NCBI RefSeq assembly: GCF_037477895.1
Contig: NZ_CP132745.1
Coordinates: forward strand, 434,001 to 498,000
DNA: 64,000 bases
Reading direction: 5' to 3'
Source: Mycetohabitans endofungorum
GTDB taxonomy: Bacteria; Pseudomonadota; Gammaproteobacteria; Burkholderiales; Burkholderiaceae
Part shown: positions 29,775-38,768 of the stretch, piece by piece
How the letters are laid out: each line of letters opens with the position of its first letter
How positions within the stretch are numbered: the stretch's first letter is position 1
Made by a program: the position numbers and the translations under genes
The notes under the pieces: generated by a model
Told to the model about the DNA's origin: nothing
What the model saw: the letters and a program-made list of their open reading frames with translations, nothing else
The model's database searches: none

Positions 29775-30829
29775 TAGAGACTTTTGCAAACTTTGGGACG
29801 CCGCTTACACTAAAACAAACGTTCATAGATGAAATTATTGAAGCCCAGAATGTTACTGATTTATATGGGCCACTACAAAATGCGATCGCGTTGGAGCATA
29901 GCACTATCCCACCTTATTTGACCGCGATGTTTTCGCTCAAGCCGGGCGTTAATGACATGATTATTGAGTTTATTCGCGGCATTGTCGTTCAAGAGATGCT
30001 GCATATGACCATTGCGGCCAACATTCTGATCGCGATTGGCGGCGAACCTGAAATTAATACGCCCAATTTTATTCCCAAATATCCCGGGCCTTTGCCTATG
30101 GGGATCGGGGGAGAAGATTTTAAGGTGGGGATAGAAGCTTTTTCGATGGATTTGGTTAAGAAAATTTTTATGCGAATTGAGCTTCCTGAAAACCCTATAG
30201 CTTTATATAGCGCCAATCCGCCATCCACCATTGGTGCATTTTATAAAGAACTTAAAAATAAGATTAAGGAGCTGCAACCTTCATTTTCCAATTTCGCCAG
30301 GCAGGTTACTTCTAAAACAACGAAAAAGCAGTGGTTTACAGAAGATAAGTTATTTGAGATAAATGACATGTCTTCTTGCGAAAGGGCAATCGATATTATT
30401 GTTGTGGAGGGCGAGGGAACCTCAACCGATCCTATGCAAGCCCACAATCTTCCAGCCCACTATTATAGGTTTAAGGCAATTACCCAAGGGCGCAGGCTTA
30501 TTAAGTGCTCTAACGGTCAGTACGGATATTTTGGAGAAGCAATTCCATTTAATGTAGAAGGTGTTTATCCTATGAAGCCCAACCCCAAAATAGACGATTT
30601 TAATGATAAACCGGCAATTCAGTCTCGTATTAAACAGTTTGCCAGCTATTACAGCAACTTGCTAGATACACTACATCAAGCTTTCAACGGAGATCCCACA
30701 CTAATGGACAAAGCAATGGGTTTTATGTACGACCTCAGAGTTGCTGCGGTGGGACTAATGCAAATTCCTTTGGGAGATGGAAAAAATGCTGGTCTTAGCT
30801 TTGAGTACATTCCGCTCAAAGAGCGTTAA
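29771..30829 (+). CDS. Ferritin-like iminophenyl-pyruvate dimer synthase-type protein (split VioB/RebD, part 2)
   Basis: A protein of 352 residues matching the ferritin-like catalytic domain of VioB/RebD. Iron-ligand candidates are Glu42 (NAIALEHSTIPPYL) and Glu75/His78 (VVQEMLHMTIAANILIAIGG). MGFMYDLRVAAVGLMQIPLG near the C-terminus corresponds to the last helix of VioB. In the families known, the substrate is the imine of an aromatic pyruvate, supplied by VioA/RebO-type amino-acid oxidases; none is seen here. It is translationally coupled to the upstream gene (ATGA, AAGGAG). The two proteins sum to 1027 residues, close to VioB at about 1000. AT-rich. Confidence 0.8.
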   Translation: MIETFANFGTPLTLKQTFIDEIIEAQNVTDLYGPLQNAIALEHSTIPPYLTAMFSLKPGVNDMIIEFIRGIVVQEMLHMTIAANILIAIGGEPEINTPNFIPKYPGPLPMGIGGEDFKVGIEAFSMDLVKKIFMRIELPENPIALYSANPPSTIGAFYKELKNKIKELQPSFSNFARQVTSKTTKKQWFTEDKLFEINDMSSCERAIDIIVVEGEGTSTDPMQAHNLPAHYYRFKAITQGRRLIKCSNGQYGYFGEAIPFNVEGVYPMKPNPKIDDFNDKPAIQSRIKQFASYYSNLLDTLHQAFNGDPTLMDKAMGFMYDLRVAAVGLMQIPLGDGKNAGLSFEYIPLKER

Positions 30830-31028
30830 AGGTTTAAATGCAGCTGATATTTCATAAAACTGGGGTGATTGCATGCTCGGCAAGCGGGCTAAAAGCTTAA
30901 ATGGCTTGAAACGGCAGTCAATATTTCAAGTTTATAGTGGCAAACGTAATTTTTCACTGCAGCCCGCTGAGTTGAGAAAAAACTGCTTCGGCTTTTAGCG
31001 TTTTGTCCCTTGTCAAAGAGGAATCGCT

Positions 31029-32309
31029 ATGCAATGTCTGTCGGAATCCATGAAAGAAGACGGGCCGATCGACGAGAATTCGTCTGCCCATGCCGTCGAT
31101 ACCGATAGCGTGATGCAACGTTTCAATGTACCGTTCGAATATCCCGTGTATTTCACCCGTGGTGTATTTAGTGACCCACACAATTTGACGTTGCAACGGG
31201 CAATCCGCCGGCTGGAACCGCACCGACGCCACCGCTTCGTTGCCGTGATCGATGCCGACTTTGCCAAGGCTAATCCCGCTATCGTTCAGGCTTTACAGGC
31301 ATATGCGTTACGTCATGCAGATACGCTTGAATTGGTTGATGCACCGCGTGTGGTGGCTGGCGGGGAGCAACTCAAACACGATCCCGGCGCGGTCTTTGCA
31401 TTACAACAATGGTTGCACGATCGGCATATCGATCGTCATGCTTGTGTGGTGGCGGTCGGTGGTGGCGCGATGCTAGACGCGGTTGGATACGCGGCGGCCA
31501 CGACGCATCGCGGCGTGCGGCTGATCCGGTTGCCCACGACAGTTTTAGCTCAGAATGACGCGGGTATCGGCGTTAAAACGGCTATTAACGCTTTTGGGGT
31601 AAAAAACTTCTTGGGCACCTTTACCCCACCGTTTGCGGTAATCAATGACTTTGACTTTATCGCGACGCTGCCTGCACGGCATTGCATCGCGGGCATGGCC
31701 GAAGCGGTTAAAGTCGCTGCGATCCGTGATCGGGCCTTCTTCGATTGGCTGACGGCTCATGCCAGTGCGCTTGCGAATTTCGAGCCGAACGCGATGCAAT
31801 GGATGATTCGCCGTTGCGCCGAGCTACACTTGCAGCATATCAGCCAAGGCGGTGACCCATTTGAATCAGGCAGTGCACGCCCGCTTGATTTCGGGCACTG
31901 GGCAGCGCACAAATTGGAGACCCTAAGCGCCCATACGCTCATGCATGGTGAAGCCGTCGCGATTGGCCTCGCACTAGATACCCGTTATGCAGTGGCCATA
32001 GGTTTGTTGGAAAAGCCTGTATTGGCTGCAATGTACACGTTGCTGAGCCATCTGGGGTTCCGTTTGTGGCACGACGCGCTCGATGCACGCGATCAATCTG
32101 GTCGGCGACAGGTGCTGGAAGGGCTCACCGAGTTCCGTGAACATTTGGGCGGCGAGTTGACCGTCACATTAATTAAACAAATCGGGCAAAGCGTGGAAGT
32201 TCACACCATTGACGAATGCGAAGTCAATGTGGCCATCAACTGGTTACAAGAGCAAGATAGACATCGCTTGCACATTGCAAAAAAGGAATTTTATCATGAA
32301 ACGGTATAA
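31029..32309 (+). CDS. eboD: EboD, 3-dehydroquinate synthase-like protein
   Basis: A sugar-phosphate-cyclase-fold protein of 426 residues. NAD/metal signatures are AVGGGAMLDAVGYAA, LPTTVLAQNDAGIGVKTAIN, GMAEAVKVAAI, DFGHWAAHKLE and MHGEAVAIGLAL, so the Zn ligands (Glu, His, His) appear intact. It differs from primary-metabolism AroB by its longer N-terminus (about 45 polar residues) and context. It is the first gene of the ebo cluster and begins 199 bp after the ferritin-like gene with GAGGA upstream. EboD is presumed to make a cyclic intermediate; its actual product is unknown. Confidence 0.88.
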   Translation: MQCLSESMKEDGPIDENSSAHAVDTDSVMQRFNVPFEYPVYFTRGVFSDPHNLTLQRAIRRLEPHRRHRFVAVIDADFAKANPAIVQALQAYALRHADTLELVDAPRVVAGGEQLKHDPGAVFALQQWLHDRHIDRHACVVAVGGGAMLDAVGYAAATTHRGVRLIRLPTTVLAQNDAGIGVKTAINAFGVKNFLGTFTPPFAVINDFDFIATLPARHCIAGMAEAVKVAAIRDRAFFDWLTAHASALANFEPNAMQWMIRRCAELHLQHISQGGDPFESGSARPLDFGHWAAHKLETLSAHTLMHGEAVAIGLALDTRYAVAIGLLEKPVLAAMYTLLSHLGFRLWHDALDARDQSGRRQVLEGLTEFREHLGGELTVTLIKQIGQSVEVHTIDECEVNVAINWLQEQDRHRLHIAKKEFYHETV

Positions 32310-32736
32310 AATTAAAATTTACATCACAAAATTACGCAGTTTATGGCCTCAATGGGCTTTAGCATTGATGCTGGTCTTAGCATGCATGGCCTCAGCGTTG
32401 GGTTCAGGTCTATCTTATCAAAGGACCGTACCGAAAGAGGATGTTTGCGAATACCGGGAAGATAATGACATTTACGAACGGCATATTTATCCCACAAACA
32501 GGGTACATAACGAAAAATGTTATGCTTCCTATGCGCTATGTGACTAGAGTCATCAAAATGAGCGGCCTCAACCCGATCCGGGATTCCCTGAGCATTGGAC
32601 TAGCGCTCGCACTATGTATCAGGTCTTCAACAACCACGAAAAATTTCCGCCATGGTACTGCCTTTTTAAAACCGACTGCGATGAAGGCAAGAAAAGCGAA
32701 CTGCAAATGCCGGCTAAGTCAGCGAAGGCACGTTGA
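32296..32736 (+). pseudogene. Small exported Cys-containing protein interrupted by TAG
   Basis: The ATG at 32296 follows AAAAAGGA and overlaps the eboD 3' end. It encodes a basic start and a hydrophobic helix (WALALMLVLACMASALGSG), a signal peptide or anchor, then VPKEDVCEYREDN and EKCYASYALCD, where codon 84 is TAG (32545-32547). The same frame continues for 62 sensible residues (SHQNERPQPDPGFPEHW, WYCLFKTDCDEGKKSEL) to a TGA at 32734-32736. One nonsense change (for example CAG to TAG) would explain it. Full length would be 146 residues with at least five Cys outside the signal. The family is unknown. Confidence 0.6.
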
Positions 32737-32850
32737 AAGGCTGAGCCAACCAATCATGGTGCGGCCTCGCTAATCACGAGACCGCGCAATCGGATGAGCC
32801 CTATGTATCGGACCGATATCGAAAAACCTTATGCGCTGTGTTGAGATGCC

Positions 32851-34110
32851 ATGCCACCCTCCCAACGAGCCCATTTGACTTATTGCACCAATGTTCATCC
32901 TGCACAAAGCTGGCCTGAAGTGCGTGCCACATTGGGCCACTATCTGCCTCAAATCAAGGCGCGTGTCTCGCCCCATGCACCGTTTGGTGTTGGATTATGG
33001 CTATCCGAGCTGGCGGCTCGCGAACTAGACGATCCTATCGCGCTCGCGCAATTCAAGGCTTTCTTGCAAACGCATGATTTATATGTGTTCACGCTCAACG
33101 GATTCCCCTTTGGTCATTTTCATCAGCAATCTATTAAAGATGCGGTTTATCTACCTGATTGGCGCGACCCGCGGCGGCTTGAATACAGCAATCGGCTAGC
33201 CCGCCTGCTGGCTCAACTCTTACCCGCCGATCAAGATATCGAAGGCAGTATCAGCACCGTTGCCGGGGGATTCAAACCGCATCTCGCTGACGATCCTCAG
33301 TGCCGGTCCGTGATGGCTAAGCAACTGCTTGAGCATGCAGTGATGCTGCATCGGCTACATCAGGAAACAGGGCGATGTATCACGCTGGCGCTAGAGCCAG
33401 AGCCGTGTTGCCTGTTGGAAACCACAACCGAAACCATTACGTTTTTTGAGGAATATCTGCTCAACGCCACCGCGACTGAGCACATTGCAGCCGCATGCGC
33501 ACTAGACGACGCTGCGGCGCTCGCGTTGATCCGACGTCATTTAGGCGTGTGCATTGACACGTGCCACGCCGCTGTCGAGTTCGAAGATCCGAACGATATG
33601 ATAAGCCGCTTTAGGCAAGCGAGGATCCGCATTGCCAAGTTGCAACTCAGTGCTGGGCTGCGCGTTCCTCGCCCGTGTGCATCGCATGCACGCGCGCTGC
33701 AGCCATTCGCCGAACAGGTGTATTTACATCAAGTGATTGAGCGCCGTACAGCTGAAACCAACACTGAGCTACAGCGCATGATTGATTTGCCTGATGCACT
33801 TAGTGCCCTCAATACTGTTCCATCGGTTTATGAGAACACCGATATCGAATGCGAATGGCGTATTCATTTTCATGTGCCTGTATGGGCCAACACCGTGGGA
33901 CCATTCGAGAGCACGCAAACGTTCTTAAAGACCATGTTGGCAATGCAACGTGATACGCCAATTTCGACTCATCTGGAAGTGGAAACTTATACGTGGCATG
34001 CGTTACCGGCTGTCTATCAGCCACATCATACCGAACGTACTCAGTCGAATGGCAGCCTTGTCGAAGCGATCTCGCATGAGTTGCAATGGGTCCAGGAGCA
34101 GCTGAAATGA
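32851..34110 (+). CDS. eboE: EboE, xylose isomerase-like TIM-barrel metabolite traffic protein
   Basis: A protein of 419 residues with the AP-endonuclease-2/xylose-isomerase TIM-barrel pattern: LTYCTNVHPAQSWPEV at the N-terminus, LNGFPFGHFH, CITLALEPEPCCLLETT (barrel Glu), CIDTCHAAVEFED (metal ligands Asp/His) and STHLEVETYTWHALP at the end. EboE is the most characteristic ebo product. In Nostoc the ebo genes are needed to move the scytonemin monomer precursor to the periplasm. The chemistry of EboE is unknown. The stop overlaps eboC as ATGA. Confidence 0.9.
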   Translation: MPPSQRAHLTYCTNVHPAQSWPEVRATLGHYLPQIKARVSPHAPFGVGLWLSELAARELDDPIALAQFKAFLQTHDLYVFTLNGFPFGHFHQQSIKDAVYLPDWRDPRRLEYSNRLARLLAQLLPADQDIEGSISTVAGGFKPHLADDPQCRSVMAKQLLEHAVMLHRLHQETGRCITLALEPEPCCLLETTTETITFFEEYLLNATATEHIAAACALDDAAALALIRRHLGVCIDTCHAAVEFEDPNDMISRFRQARIRIAKLQLSAGLRVPRPCASHARALQPFAEQVYLHQVIERRTAETNTELQRMIDLPDALSALNTVPSVYENTDIECEWRIHFHVPVWANTVGPFESTQTFLKTMLAMQRDTPISTHLEVETYTWHALPAVYQPHHTERTQSNGSLVEAISHELQWVQEQLK

Positions 34111-34964
34111 TCAACTGGCATGTCGCTTTACGTCTGGGGCGCGTTTCCAACCTGCCCACTGTATGGAGCAATGTCATTGCTGGTGCGGTACTTACTGGCC
34201 AGTCCATCCACCCTCTCACTTTGCTATGCTTGTTATTAGCGATGTCGCTGATCTACACCGCTGGTATGTTTCTCAATGACGTATGCGATCGAGCGATCGA
34301 CGTGATTGAGCGGCCAGAACGACCGATTCCTGCGGGTCAAATCAGTGTTTCGACGGTATCGGTCAGTGGCTTGGCGATGCTCGGTGCGGGCGTACTATTG
34401 CTCGCCTCACAAGGAAGTGGTACTTTTGCCAGCGGTGTTATTTTAGCGCATTTGGTTGTACTTTATAACTTGTATCATAAAGATAACCCATTGGGTCCGT
34501 TGATCATGGGCCTGTGCCGGATGCTGGTTTATATTATCAGTGCATTAGCTTTCACAAACGGCACCTTATCCCAACCCGCATCGCAAGGCTCGGTTATTTT
34601 ATTCGCTTACACAGTGGGCCTAACCTACGCTGCTAAGCAGCAGTTCACCGGCTCAATGATTCGTTTTGTGCCCGTGCTTGGACTCGCGGCGCCGCTGGTG
34701 TATGCGCTAATGAGTTTGCCGATCCATCGATGGGCATGGGGCTATCTAGGGGCGTTTGCGTGTTGGACAATATGGCATCTTCAGCGTGCGGCCTTTCGCG
34801 CTAAGACGTGCGATTTGCGCAGCGCCACAGGCGAACTGATCGCTGGCATGGCATTGATTGACGCATTACTGATTTCGATTCACGGCGCGCCAAGCTGGAC
34901 AGTGGCAAGCGTGGTTGCTTTTTTTCTGACAATTTTATGGCAGCGGCGTATTGCAGGAAACTAA
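34107..34964 (+). CDS. eboC: EboC, UbiA-family membrane prenyltransferase
   Basis: An integral-membrane protein of about 285 residues with the UbiA first Asp-rich motif N57-D58-xx-D61-xxx-D65 in FLNDVCDRAIDVIERPERPIPAG and seven to nine hydrophobic segments. YNLYHKDNPLGPLIMGLCR corresponds to a loop between helices in this family. UbiA enzymes attach isoprenoid chains to aromatic or other acceptors within the membrane; the acceptor here is unknown. The ATG at 34107 overlaps the eboE stop and follows AGGAG. Confidence 0.9.
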   Translation: MINWHVALRLGRVSNLPTVWSNVIAGAVLTGQSIHPLTLLCLLLAMSLIYTAGMFLNDVCDRAIDVIERPERPIPAGQISVSTVSVSGLAMLGAGVLLLASQGSGTFASGVILAHLVVLYNLYHKDNPLGPLIMGLCRMLVYIISALAFTNGTLSQPASQGSVILFAYTVGLTYAAKQQFTGSMIRFVPVLGLAAPLVYALMSLPIHRWAWGYLGAFACWTIWHLQRAAFRAKTCDLRSATGELIAGMALIDALLISIHGAPSWTVASVVAFFLTILWQRRIAGN

Positions 34965-35021
34965 ATTCCAGTCAACCTATGCTCAGTTAGCCTTATCGCC
35001 AACCTAATATTAAATTTGGTT

Positions 35022-35744
35022 ATGACAATCGCGAATACGCTTTATGCGGGTTTACTCCAAGCCGCCGAAGCCTGCTCTGCAGAGGATAAGGCAGATCGGG
35101 CAAAAAATTGGCTGGCTCGCTACCAACAGATCATCACAAGGCCTGCCTCATGCAGTGATGATCTCGAGCACAGTATCGAGCATCATTTTGCAATAGCACA
35201 GCGCCGACTCGCGGGTCTGCCGTCGTTACCCGCTAAGACGCTTGATACATTGCGCGGAGCCGGCGTCATTGCGCCACAGCAATGGAGTATAGGTGATTTT
35301 GGTAGAGTGCTGATCCTCTTACATACCTTGTCGTTGCAGCCCAGTGCTGAATATCTTAGCGTTGTCACGCGTCTCTATCGACGTGGCGATAGTACTGAGC
35401 AGCAAGCAATATTGCGCAGTTTAATCTTATTGCCCGAACCGCAGCGATGGGTATCGATTGCCGCGGAGGGTTGCCGTAGCAATGTGGCGATTGTCTTTGA
35501 AGCGATCGCTTGTGACAATGCGTATCCCGAACGTTTCCTCTGCGAGTTGAATTTTAATCAACTTGTCTTGAAGGCTCTTTTTACCGGCACGTCAATCCGC
35601 CGCATTGCTGGACTCAATAAACGACTCACTCCCACATTAAAACGCATGGTTGCCGATTACGCCAGTGAACGGTGCGCTGCAAAACGTCAGATATCTGACG
35701 ATCTTAACTTCATTCTGCGAGGTATTGAACATGAAAATGTTTGA
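35022..35744 (+). CDS. eboA: EboA domain protein
   Basis: A soluble, largely alpha-helical protein of about 240 residues with HEAT-like helical repeats. Family features include the RVLILLHTLS segment, VTRLYRRGDSTEQQAILRSLILLPEP, the AIACDNAYPERFLCELNFNQLVLKALFTG block and RRIAGLNKRLTPTLKRMVADYASER. It contains no catalytic motif that I recognise, and its role in the cluster is unknown. The start at 35022 has no clear RBS; TTG at 35016 is an alternative. Its 3' end overlaps the eboB start by 14 bp. Confidence 0.85.
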   Translation: MTIANTLYAGLLQAAEACSAEDKADRAKNWLARYQQIITRPASCSDDLEHSIEHHFAIAQRRLAGLPSLPAKTLDTLRGAGVIAPQQWSIGDFGRVLILLHTLSLQPSAEYLSVVTRLYRRGDSTEQQAILRSLILLPEPQRWVSIAAEGCRSNVAIVFEAIACDNAYPERFLCELNFNQLVLKALFTGTSIRRIAGLNKRLTPTLKRMVADYASERCAAKRQISDDLNFILRGIEHENV

Positions 35745-36621
35745 CCCCCATATCCATATGACCTCACGCACCACCGATGATTACCAGGCGATGAGCAACG
35801 CGGGCATTACGGTCGTGGTAGAGCCGGCTTTCTGGATGGGACAGCCGCGCACGCATGTCGGCACGTTCGAAGACTATTTCTTATCTTTATTGGGCTGGGA
35901 ACGTTTCCGGGCCGGCCAGTTTGGCATCCGCCACTTTTGCACGCTGGGCTTGAACCCTAAAGAAACTAATAATTCGGATATTGCTGATGGCGTCATCGCG
36001 TTGCTTGAGCGCTATCTTGATAAAGATGGCGTGGTGGCAGTGGGCGAAGTCGGATTCGACGATGAAACACCGGCCGAAGCCCATTATTTTGCCCGTCAAA
36101 TTGAACTGGCAATCGAACATGACCTGCCTGTGCTGGTGCATACGCCTCATCGAAATAAAAAAGCTGGCACCATTCGCACTCTCGCGCTCATTCGCGAAAG
36201 CGGCATTGACCAAAAACGGGTATTGATTGACCACAATACGGAAGAGACACTCCCGCTGGTGCTTGACTCAGGTTGCTGGGCTGGACATTCGATTTACCCA
36301 CACACCAAGATGGATGAGGCGCGTATGGTCGCGCTGGTTAAGCAGTATGGCAGCGAGCGCATCATCATGAATAGCGCAGCGGACTGGGGCGTCAGCGATC
36401 CGTTGAAAGTGCCTAAAACTGCAGCGGCTATGCGTGATGCGGGCATCGCCGAGCATGAAATCGAAACGATCGTTTGGCACAATCCGCTTGCTTTTTTCGC
36501 CCAAAGCGCACGGCTTGATATCGCCGAGGCTGAAACGCCGCTGCTGATTGATCAGCGTCATAACTGGGAGGGCAATTCAGTGCTACGCGGACAAACTCCG
36601 CAGGTAACCACCACTGAGTAA
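35731..36621 (+). CDS. eboB: EboB, TatD-like metal-dependent hydrolase
   Basis: An amidohydrolase-fold protein of about 296 residues. The N-terminal metal motif is FDPHIHM (HxH), followed by GEVGFDDETPAEA (Glu ligand), VLVHTPHRNK, LIDHNTEETL and the late Asp region MNSAADWGVSDP. These match the TatD-related branch of the metal-dependent hydrolases found in ebo clusters. The substrate is unknown. The start at 35731 follows GAGG inside the eboA 3' end, showing coupling. Confidence 0.9.
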   Translation: MKMFDPHIHMTSRTTDDYQAMSNAGITVVVEPAFWMGQPRTHVGTFEDYFLSLLGWERFRAGQFGIRHFCTLGLNPKETNNSDIADGVIALLERYLDKDGVVAVGEVGFDDETPAEAHYFARQIELAIEHDLPVLVHTPHRNKKAGTIRTLALIRESGIDQKRVLIDHNTEETLPLVLDSGCWAGHSIYPHTKMDEARMVALVKQYGSERIIMNSAADWGVSDPLKVPKTAAAMRDAGIAEHEIETIVWHNPLAFFAQSARLDIAEAETPLLIDQRHNWEGNSVLRGQTPQVTTTE

Positions 36622-36714
36622 CCGATGCCAAGAATCGGCGTAGTCGGGCGATCTCGTGATCGCCGTCCGCGAGCCGCCCAACCATGAATACGCTAACTTA
36701 AGCAAGGTGCTGCT

Positions 36715-38091
36715 ATGCAACGCGTGATCGTCCTGAATGTAGTGGGGTTAAGCGGCCAGCTACTGAAGCATGCGCCTCACTTATCCGCTTTGGCCAAGCG
36801 CGGCGCAATGCGTCCTTTAGTCACCGTGACACCAGCTTTGACTTGCCCGGTTCAAGCTACGCTATTGACGGGCCGCTTGCCGCAACAGCATGGCTGCGTC
36901 GCCAACGGCTGGTATTCGCGTGAATTGGCAGAACCGCTGTTTTGGAAGCAAAACAATGGATTAGTCGAAGGGGACAAACTCTGGCACGAAGCCAAAGCGC
37001 GCAATCCAGACTTCAGTTGTGCGCAGCTATTTTGGTGGTTCAATATGTATGCGGATGTGGACTGGAGCGTCACGCCGCGGCCGATTTATAAGGCGGATGG
37101 CCGCAAGATCCCTGACTTCTATACGCAACCGGCCGCATTGCATTCGGAATTGCTATGGCAATTGGGCGAATTCCCGCTATTCCAATTTTGGGGGCCGGCG
37201 GCTGGCCTTGCGTCAAGCCGGTGGATCACGGACTGCGCGCTGCACTTGTGTGGCACCCGACAGCCCACATTGACGCTGGTGTACCTTCCCCATTTAGACT
37301 ACTGCTTGCAAAAGCTTGGGCCAAGTCATCCGGCTATTGCTCGAGAAGTCGCTGCGGTGGATGCACTATGCGGTGAGCTCATCGAGCACGCGGACAGCTA
37401 CGGCATGCACGTCATCGTTTTGTCGGAATACGGAATCACGCCGGTATCGAGCGATATTCCAATCAATCGCGCGTTGCGTCAAGCCGGCTGGCTCGCAGTA
37501 CGTGATGAACAGGGGGAAGAGAAGCTCGATTGTGGGGCATCCGAGGCGTTTGCGCTGGCTGATCATCAAGTCGCCCATGTCTATATCCAGCATAACGCGC
37601 TAATCGATGAAGTCAAGGCGCTGTTGCAGCGCTTGGACGGCGTCGACACCGTATTGGACAGGGCAGGCCAGCATAGTATAGGACTGGATCATCTACGTGC
37701 CGGTGAACTGGTGGCCATCAGCCAGGCTGATCGTTGGTTCAGCTACTATTATTGGCTCGATGACGCGCGTGCGCCTGATTTTGCACGCACAGTGGACATT
37801 CATCGCAAACCGGGCTATGACCCAGTAGAGTTATTCATCGACCCCGAGCGGGTCTTTCCCCGCCTACAAATTGGTTGGAAACTTTTTAAACGGCAACTGG
37901 GCATGCGTAGCCTGCTTGATGTAATTCCATTGAACCCGCTACTGGTAAAAGGCTCCCACGGACGCCCAACCGACGATATTGAACAAGGCCCGGTCTTGAT
38001 CAGTTCACATGCCGATAAGCTACCCGCCGCGCCAGTGAAGGCTGAATCAGTACGCGATATTCTTTTGAATCACATCTTTGAGAATAAGTAA
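36715..38091 (+). CDS. eboF: EboF, alkaline phosphatase/nucleotide pyrophosphatase-like protein
   Basis: A protein of 458 residues of the alkaline-phosphatase superfamily. The nucleophile region PALTCPVQATLLTGRLPQQHG (Thr43) resembles the NPP catalytic TxP motif. LVYLPHLDYCLQKLGPSHP supplies His/Asp metal ligands, followed by VIVLSEYGITPV and the late KGSHGRPTDD. There is no signal peptide, so it is probably cytosolic. In other bacteria this gene is found with eboABCE. AAGG precedes the ATG. It is the last ebo gene here. Confidence 0.88.
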   Translation: MQRVIVLNVVGLSGQLLKHAPHLSALAKRGAMRPLVTVTPALTCPVQATLLTGRLPQQHGCVANGWYSRELAEPLFWKQNNGLVEGDKLWHEAKARNPDFSCAQLFWWFNMYADVDWSVTPRPIYKADGRKIPDFYTQPAALHSELLWQLGEFPLFQFWGPAAGLASSRWITDCALHLCGTRQPTLTLVYLPHLDYCLQKLGPSHPAIAREVAAVDALCGELIEHADSYGMHVIVLSEYGITPVSSDIPINRALRQAGWLAVRDEQGEEKLDCGASEAFALADHQVAHVYIQHNALIDEVKALLQRLDGVDTVLDRAGQHSIGLDHLRAGELVAISQADRWFSYYYWLDDARAPDFARTVDIHRKPGYDPVELFIDPERVFPRLQIGWKLFKRQLGMRSLLDVIPLNPLLVKGSHGRPTDDIEQGPVLISSHADKLPAAPVKAESVRDILLNHIFENK

Positions 38092-38186
38092 GCAAACGCA
38101 TCGGTTCCGTTACAATAATCAATTGGCTAGCATAGGGAAACGCATGGATCACTGCTTGCGCATTGACAGCCTAGGATACACCATAA

Positions 38187-38768
38187 ATGATCGAAACTTT
38201 GCTTGTTTCTATTAGCAGCGTTGCACTTGCCGAAATCGGTGATAAAACGCAACTGCTGTGTTTCGCGCTCGCCGCACGCTATCGCCAACCTTGGCCGATC
38301 TTGTTTGGCATGCTGGCCGCCACCCTGGTGAACCATACTGGAGCGAGCGCACTTGGCCAATGGCTGCTATCAGTGCTCGCTCCATCGGCAATGCGCTGGG
38401 CACTCGCGCTGTCGTTCATCGCGATGGGCGTATGGGTACTGGTTCCTGGCAAGCTGCGTACGGAACAGGTGCAGCCTACGCATACGAAGCTTGGAATCTT
38501 CGGCACTACATTGCTGACATTTTTTTTTGCGGAAATGGGCGATAAGACCCAAATCGCAACCGTCGTATTGGCCGCCCGGTACCACGATCTCCCTAGCGTC
38601 ATTATCGGCACCACGCTAGGCATGATGTTCGCGAACATGCCAGTTATTTTTCTCGGTAAATGTTTTGCACATCGGCTACCGACGACCGCTGTACGTACGA
38701 CCGCCGCAATCATGTTCATTGTGTTAGGGGGAATTGTGGCCTGTGACATCGGTACCAGGGGTGGATGA
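38187..38768 (+). CDS. GDT1/TMEM165 (UPF0016) family cation transporter
   Basis: A six-helix membrane protein of 193 residues. Two copies of the family signature E-x-G-D-K-T are present at residues 16-21 and 116-121, making it a full two-domain member. Bacterial relatives (MneA and similar) export Mn2+; eukaryotic relatives carry Mn2+/Ca2+. It lies 95 bp after eboF on the same strand. It could be part of the island or an independent gene. No Mn riboswitch was recognised in the gap. Confidence 0.9.
   Translation: MIETLLVSISSVALAEIGDKTQLLCFALAARYRQPWPILFGMLAATLVNHTGASALGQWLLSVLAPSAMRWALALSFIAMGVWVLVPGKLRTEQVQPTHTKLGIFGTTLLTFFFAEMGDKTQIATVVLAARYHDLPSVIIGTTLGMMFANMPVIFLGKCFAHRLPTTAVRTTAAIMFIVLGGIVACDIGTRGG

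Noticed and set aside
38092..38186. Manganese (yybP-ykoY) riboswitch before the GDT1 gene
   Set aside because: The conserved yybP-ykoY core was not found in the 95-bp gap.
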